A stretch of 7,946 nt of DNA, taken from contig JAKCDN010000134.1 of the NCBI GenBank assembly GCA_021841795.1, forward strand, positions 1-7,946. The letters run 5' to 3'. Shown here piece by piece: positions 5,309-7,946 of the stretch. The position numbers and the translations under genes were made by a program. The DNA comes from Acidobacteriota bacterium (GTDB lineage: Bacteria > Acidobacteriota > Terriglobia > Terriglobales > Acidobacteriaceae). The notes below the pieces were generated by a model that was not told where the DNA came from, did no database searches, and saw only the letters and a program-made list of their open reading frames with translations. How positions within the stretch are numbered: position 1 is the first letter of the stretch; every line of letters begins with the position of its first letter.

Positions 5309-6598
5309 CTACTTCGCCTCCGCGTTCGTCTTTTCCGCGTCCGCAATCGCATCCCGCGCCCACGTCGAGTAAACAAACTGCGCCTTCTCCTGCTCCCACT
5401 CCGACGGCGGCAGCACGCTCAGTTGCTCCGGCGTCATCCGCGGCACATTCACGTCGATCGCCACCAGGCCGGCATCCCGGTCCTCGCGCTGCGCGCTGCG
5501 GTTGAACGGCACTCCCGCCTTCGCCGCCCAGTCCCCGATCCGGATCGTCGGCAGGTCCGCAATCTCGCTGCGCTTCCAGTTGGCAAAATGCAGATTCGCC
5601 GCCAGCCACTGCGCCGCCACCTTCGTCACCCACGCCGGCCGGTGGCTGGCGCCGGGATCGAAGTAGGTCGTGAACACATTCCTCTCCGACCCGTTTATGG
5701 CGATTGTGCGCCGCCGCAGATCCGCAAAGAACTCCGGTCCGTGTTGCGGAATGGCGACCACGGTATCGCTGGTCCCGTTGATGATGAAAGTCGGGCCGCG
5801 CTTCGCCTGCAGCGCAAACAGCACCGCCGGACGGTCTCCCAGAAACTCCAGCGCATGATAGGGGCCCGCCTGGCACATCACCGCGTGGCTTGAATCCCAA
5901 TATCCCCCCGGCCCGTCCAGATCCCCGCCTCCCGTCAACAGCACCGCGTGAATCCGATCGTCCACCGCCCCCGCGATCGACACCACGAACGATCCCATCG
6001 AAAATCCCATCACCCCGATCCGTTTTGCATCCACCTCGGGCCGGCTGCGCAAATACGAAACCGCCTGCATCACGTCCGTCACCATCTGTCCGCCCATCCG
6101 CTGCGGCACCCCCGGCACGTTGATCGGCTTGTCGTGTTCGCCCGTCGCATCCTTGTGGTCGTCGTTGCGCTCGCCCTCGCCAATCGGGTCGTACGTCAGC
6201 ACCATCGCCCCCGCGCGCGCATATTCAACCCCCGTGTAATACGAGTACCAGCTCGTCTTATCGGCGCCGTGGCCGTTCACCACCACGATGCCCGGAATCT
6301 TCCCGTGTATCTTGGCCGGCCGATACACAATCGCCGGCACGCGCAGTCCGTACTCGGTCGCGTATGTCACGCGCTCCGCCATCACCCCCGGCTCCACCTC
6401 GAAGCTGCCGTAGCTCTTGGTGTCCAGCGCCGGCAGCGGCTCCGGGACAAACAACGCCGCGCGAATCTTCTCCCGCAACTCACGCGCCTGCGTGTTGCTC
6501 ATCTGCGCCGGCAGCGCCCCTGCCGTCAGCGCCAGCAGCAAAGCTCCCGCGGCCGGCCTCCAGCTCTGCTTCGCCACCAGGCCACACTTCAGATTCAT
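5309..6598 (-). CDS. Exported alpha/beta-hydrolase esterase (acetyl-xylan-esterase/dienelactone-hydrolase type)
   Basis: The product has 429 residues. The ATG at 6598 is chosen because AGGGGAG sits about 7 bases upstream and the product begins with a signal peptide (MNLKCGLVAKQSW, hydrophobic 17-29, cleavage near LPAQ). The frame stays open up to 6748, but that would run into the divergent gene. Domain signs in order: VPAIVYRPAKIHGKIPGIVVVNGHG (87-111, oxyanion HG), LTYDPIGEGER (134-144, typical of acetyl-xylan-esterase-like hydrolases), the nucleophile elbow GFSMG (198-202, Ser200), FIINGTSDTVV (271-281, Asp278) and GASHRPAW (316-323, His319). A complete Ser-Asp-His triad is therefore visible. 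About 95 residues follow the barrel-closing helix (336-429) and look like a family-specific tail. It likely hydrolyses an ester in the periplasm or outside the cell; beside a GH28 enzyme, deacylation of pectin or hemicellulose is plausible but not shown. Substrate and CE family are not assignable from sequence. Confidence 0.86.
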   Translation of the reverse strand: MNLKCGLVAKQSWRPAAGALLLALTAGALPAQMSNTQARELREKIRAALFVPEPLPALDTKSYGSFEVEPGVMAERVTYATEYGLRVPAIVYRPAKIHGKIPGIVVVNGHGADKTSWYSYYTGVEYARAGAMVLTYDPIGEGERNDDHKDATGEHDKPINVPGVPQRMGGQMVTDVMQAVSYLRSRPEVDAKRIGVMGFSMGSFVVSIAGAVDDRIHAVLLTGGGDLDGPGGYWDSSHAVMCQAGPYHALEFLGDRPAVLFALQAKRGPTFIINGTSDTVVAIPQHGPEFFADLRRRTIAINGSERNVFTTYFDPGASHRPAWVTKVAAQWLAANLHFANWKRSEIADLPTIRIGDWAAKAGVPFNRSAQREDRDAGLVAIDVNVPRMTPEQLSVLPPSEWEQEKAQFVYSTWARDAIADAEKTNAEAK

Positions 6599-6619
6599 GT
6601 TGATCTCCCCTGCCCTGCC

Positions 6620-6649
6620 ATAGTACAAGCAACCTTCGGACGCATTCAA
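6620..6649 (-). promoter_or_regulatory. Possible sigma70-type promoter for the esterase gene
   Basis: On the minus strand, TTGAAT (6649-6644) and TACTAT (6625-6620) are separated by 18 bases and match -35 and -10 consensus at four of six positions each. This would give a short leader of roughly 15 bases to the ATG at 6598. The -35 falls inside the spacer of an inverted repeat, so a regulator bound there could block it. Confidence 0.4.
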
Positions 6650-6655
6650 AGTCCG
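6637..6655. repeat. Inverted repeat in the esterase/GH28 divergent region
   Basis: CGGAC (6637-6641) and GTCCG (6651-6655) flank nine bases in the middle of the 79 bp gap between two divergent genes. The position suits an operator serving both genes. The arms are only 5 bp, so chance is a real alternative. Confidence 0.3.
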
Positions 6656-6677
6656 CGCCAATAAAGGCTCACTCAAA

Positions 6678-7946
6678 ATGGGATTCCTCATGACGCAACC
6701 TGCCGCACCCCGCGCCCCGCGCCGCAACTCACGACGCCTTTCCGCCATCGTTCTTCTCGCCGCCTTCGCCGCCTGCGGAGCCTGCGCCCGCGCCGCGCGC
6801 GTCTGCGACGCTGCCGCCTACGGAGCCAGAGCCGATGGCGTCACCAGCAACACCCGCGCCATTCAGTCCGCCATCGACGACTGCGCGGCCAAAGGCGGCG
6901 GCATCGTCCGCCTCGCCTCGGGAACCTTTCTCTCCGGGCCCATCGTGCTCAAAAGCCGCATCACCCTGGAACTGGGCCCCGACGCCACGCTCCTCGGCAG
7001 CCGCAACAAGGCCGATTATCCCGTGGTCGAGGAGCTGCGCGAACCCGCCCTCCAGGCTCTCGTCAGCGCCGCCCATGCCGACCACATCGTCATCCGCGGC
7101 GGCGGCGTCATTGACGGCAACGGCAAACCCTGGTGGGATGCCGTCTATGCCCATCGCGCAGGAAAAAACTTTGCCCCCTCGATGCGCCCCCGCCTCGTCT
7201 TCTTCGACCACTGCCGCCACATCCTCATGCAGAACGTGACCATCCAGAACTCCGCCTCGTGGCAGGTCGTGCCCTATTACTCTGATGATGTCGTCATCCG
7301 CAACGGCAAAATCCTTGCCCCCGCCCGCTCTCCCAACACCGACGGCATCGACCCCTTCTCATCCACCCACGTCAGAATCTCGCACATGACCATCGATGTC
7401 GGCGACGACAACATCGCCATCAAGTCCGGTCAGCCCGGCTCGCCCGGACCCGACTCCCCATCCACCGACATCACCATCACCGACTGCATCTTCCTCCACG
7501 GCCACGGCATGTCCATGGGCAGTGAAATCGCCGGCGGCGTTCAGCGCGTGCGCGCGCGCCGCATTCAATTCAAAAACACCGGCAATGGCGTGCGCATTAA
7601 GTCCGGCCGCGATCGCGGCGCCGATATCGGCAACTTCGACTTCCGCGACCTCACCATGGAAAACGTCGGCTCCCCCCTTCAGATCACCGAGTATTACCCC
7701 CGCATTCCCAAGCACGACACCGCCCAGCCCGTCACCCGCCTCACGCCTCATTTTCACGACATCCGCATCGTCAATCTCAAAGCCACCGGCGCGAAAGAAG
7801 CGGGAGTCATCCTCGGCCTTCCTGAAAGTCCTGTCGTCAACCTCTCGCTCAATCGCGTATCGATCGCCGCGCAAAAGGGCCTCACCATCAGCAACGCCAC
7901 CGTCACGGCGCACGATCTCTCCGTCACCGCCGCCGCCATCCACTCG
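6678..7946 (+). CDS. Exported glycoside hydrolase family 28 (polygalacturonase-like), C-terminus beyond the right edge
   Basis: The frame is open from ATG 6678 to the window end (423 residues seen, no stop). GH28 enzymes cleave alpha-1,4-galacturonan or related pectin chains by an inverting mechanism inside a right-handed beta-helix. All four family signatures are present: SPNTDG (218-223), GDDNIAIKSG (242-251), GHG (275-277) and RIKSG (306-310), giving the acids Asp222, Asp243 and Asp244, His276 and the Arg306/Lys308 pair. The usual DDCI is DDNI here. The N-terminus shows AAYGARADGVTSNTRAIQSAI (46-66) and GGGIVRLASGTFLSGPI (73-89), the typical start of pectin-lyase-fold enzymes. The signal peptide has a basic region (PRRNSRR) and hydrophobic core 21-32; a cysteine at 33 is preceded by FAA, a weak lipobox at best. 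ATG 6690 is an alternative start with GGGA six bases upstream; for 6678 AAAGG is ten bases upstream. It is divergent from the esterase. Whether it acts endo or exo, or on rhamnogalacturonan, cannot be told. Confidence 0.94.
   Translation, partial: MGFLMTQPAAPRAPRRNSRRLSAIVLLAAFAACGACARAARVCDAAAYGARADGVTSNTRAIQSAIDDCAAKGGGIVRLASGTFLSGPIVLKSRITLELGPDATLLGSRNKADYPVVEELREPALQALVSAAHADHIVIRGGGVIDGNGKPWWDAVYAHRAGKNFAPSMRPRLVFFDHCRHILMQNVTIQNSASWQVVPYYSDDVVIRNGKILAPARSPNTDGIDPFSSTHVRISHMTIDVGDDNIAIKSGQPGSPGPDSPSTDITITDCIFLHGHGMSMGSEIAGGVQRVRARRIQFKNTGNGVRIKSGRDRGADIGNFDFRDLTMENVGSPLQITEYYPRIPKHDTAQPVTRLTPHFHDIRIVNLKATGAKEAGVILGLPESPVVNLSLNRVSIAAQKGLTISNATVTAHDLSVTAAAIHS

Noticed and set aside
4419..5900. 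Long minus-strand open frame (493 codons) opposite the amidohydrolase and overlapping the esterase
   Set aside because: It is a shadow of two recognised genes, glycine-rich without domain motifs.

Overview
The window looks like a chromosomal segment from a high-GC soil or plant-litter bacterium, most likely an Acidobacteriota member of the Terriglobia type. This rests on three things: a very strong preference for C in third codon positions, several secreted proteins (a DUF4440/SnoaL-like protein, a GH28 polygalacturonase and an acyl esterase), and the style of the GAF domain at the left edge. The assignment is an inference from gene content, not from a phylogenetic marker. I see no mobile element, CRISPR array, tRNA or rRNA.

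Layout, left to right. (1) Positions 1-249, minus strand: the N-terminal part of a GAF-domain protein that runs off the left edge. (2) 250-555: a relatively AT-rich gap with no convincing gene. (3) 556-1110, minus: a small exported DUF4440/SnoaL-fold protein starting at GTG. (4) 1111-1749: a long divergent intergenic region. Its right half is packed with complementary CCTG/CAGG segments, holds an intrinsic-terminator-like hairpin about 50 bp before dxs, and ends in two mutually exclusive hairpins just before the dxs ribosome binding site. (5) 1750-3636, plus: dxs, 1-deoxy-D-xylulose-5-phosphate synthase, with an unusual GDA in place of GDG in the thiamine-diphosphate motif. (6) 3816-5270, plus: an exported amidohydrolase-fold protein that has lost nearly all expected metal ligands. 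(7) 5309-6598, minus, convergent with it: an exported serine esterase/hydrolase of the acetyl-xylan-esterase/dienelactone-hydrolase type. (8) 6678 to the right edge, plus: an exported GH28 polygalacturonase, divergent from the esterase across a 79 bp gap.

How the genes may work together: the esterase and the GH28 enzyme form a divergent pair that could deacylate and depolymerise pectin-like polysaccharide. dxs supplies the isoprenoid (MEP) pathway and is not obviously linked to its neighbours. The two points most worth a second look are the structured dxs leader (attenuator or free-standing small RNA) and the metal-ligand-free exported amidohydrolase. I did not find a clear multi-gene novel system.
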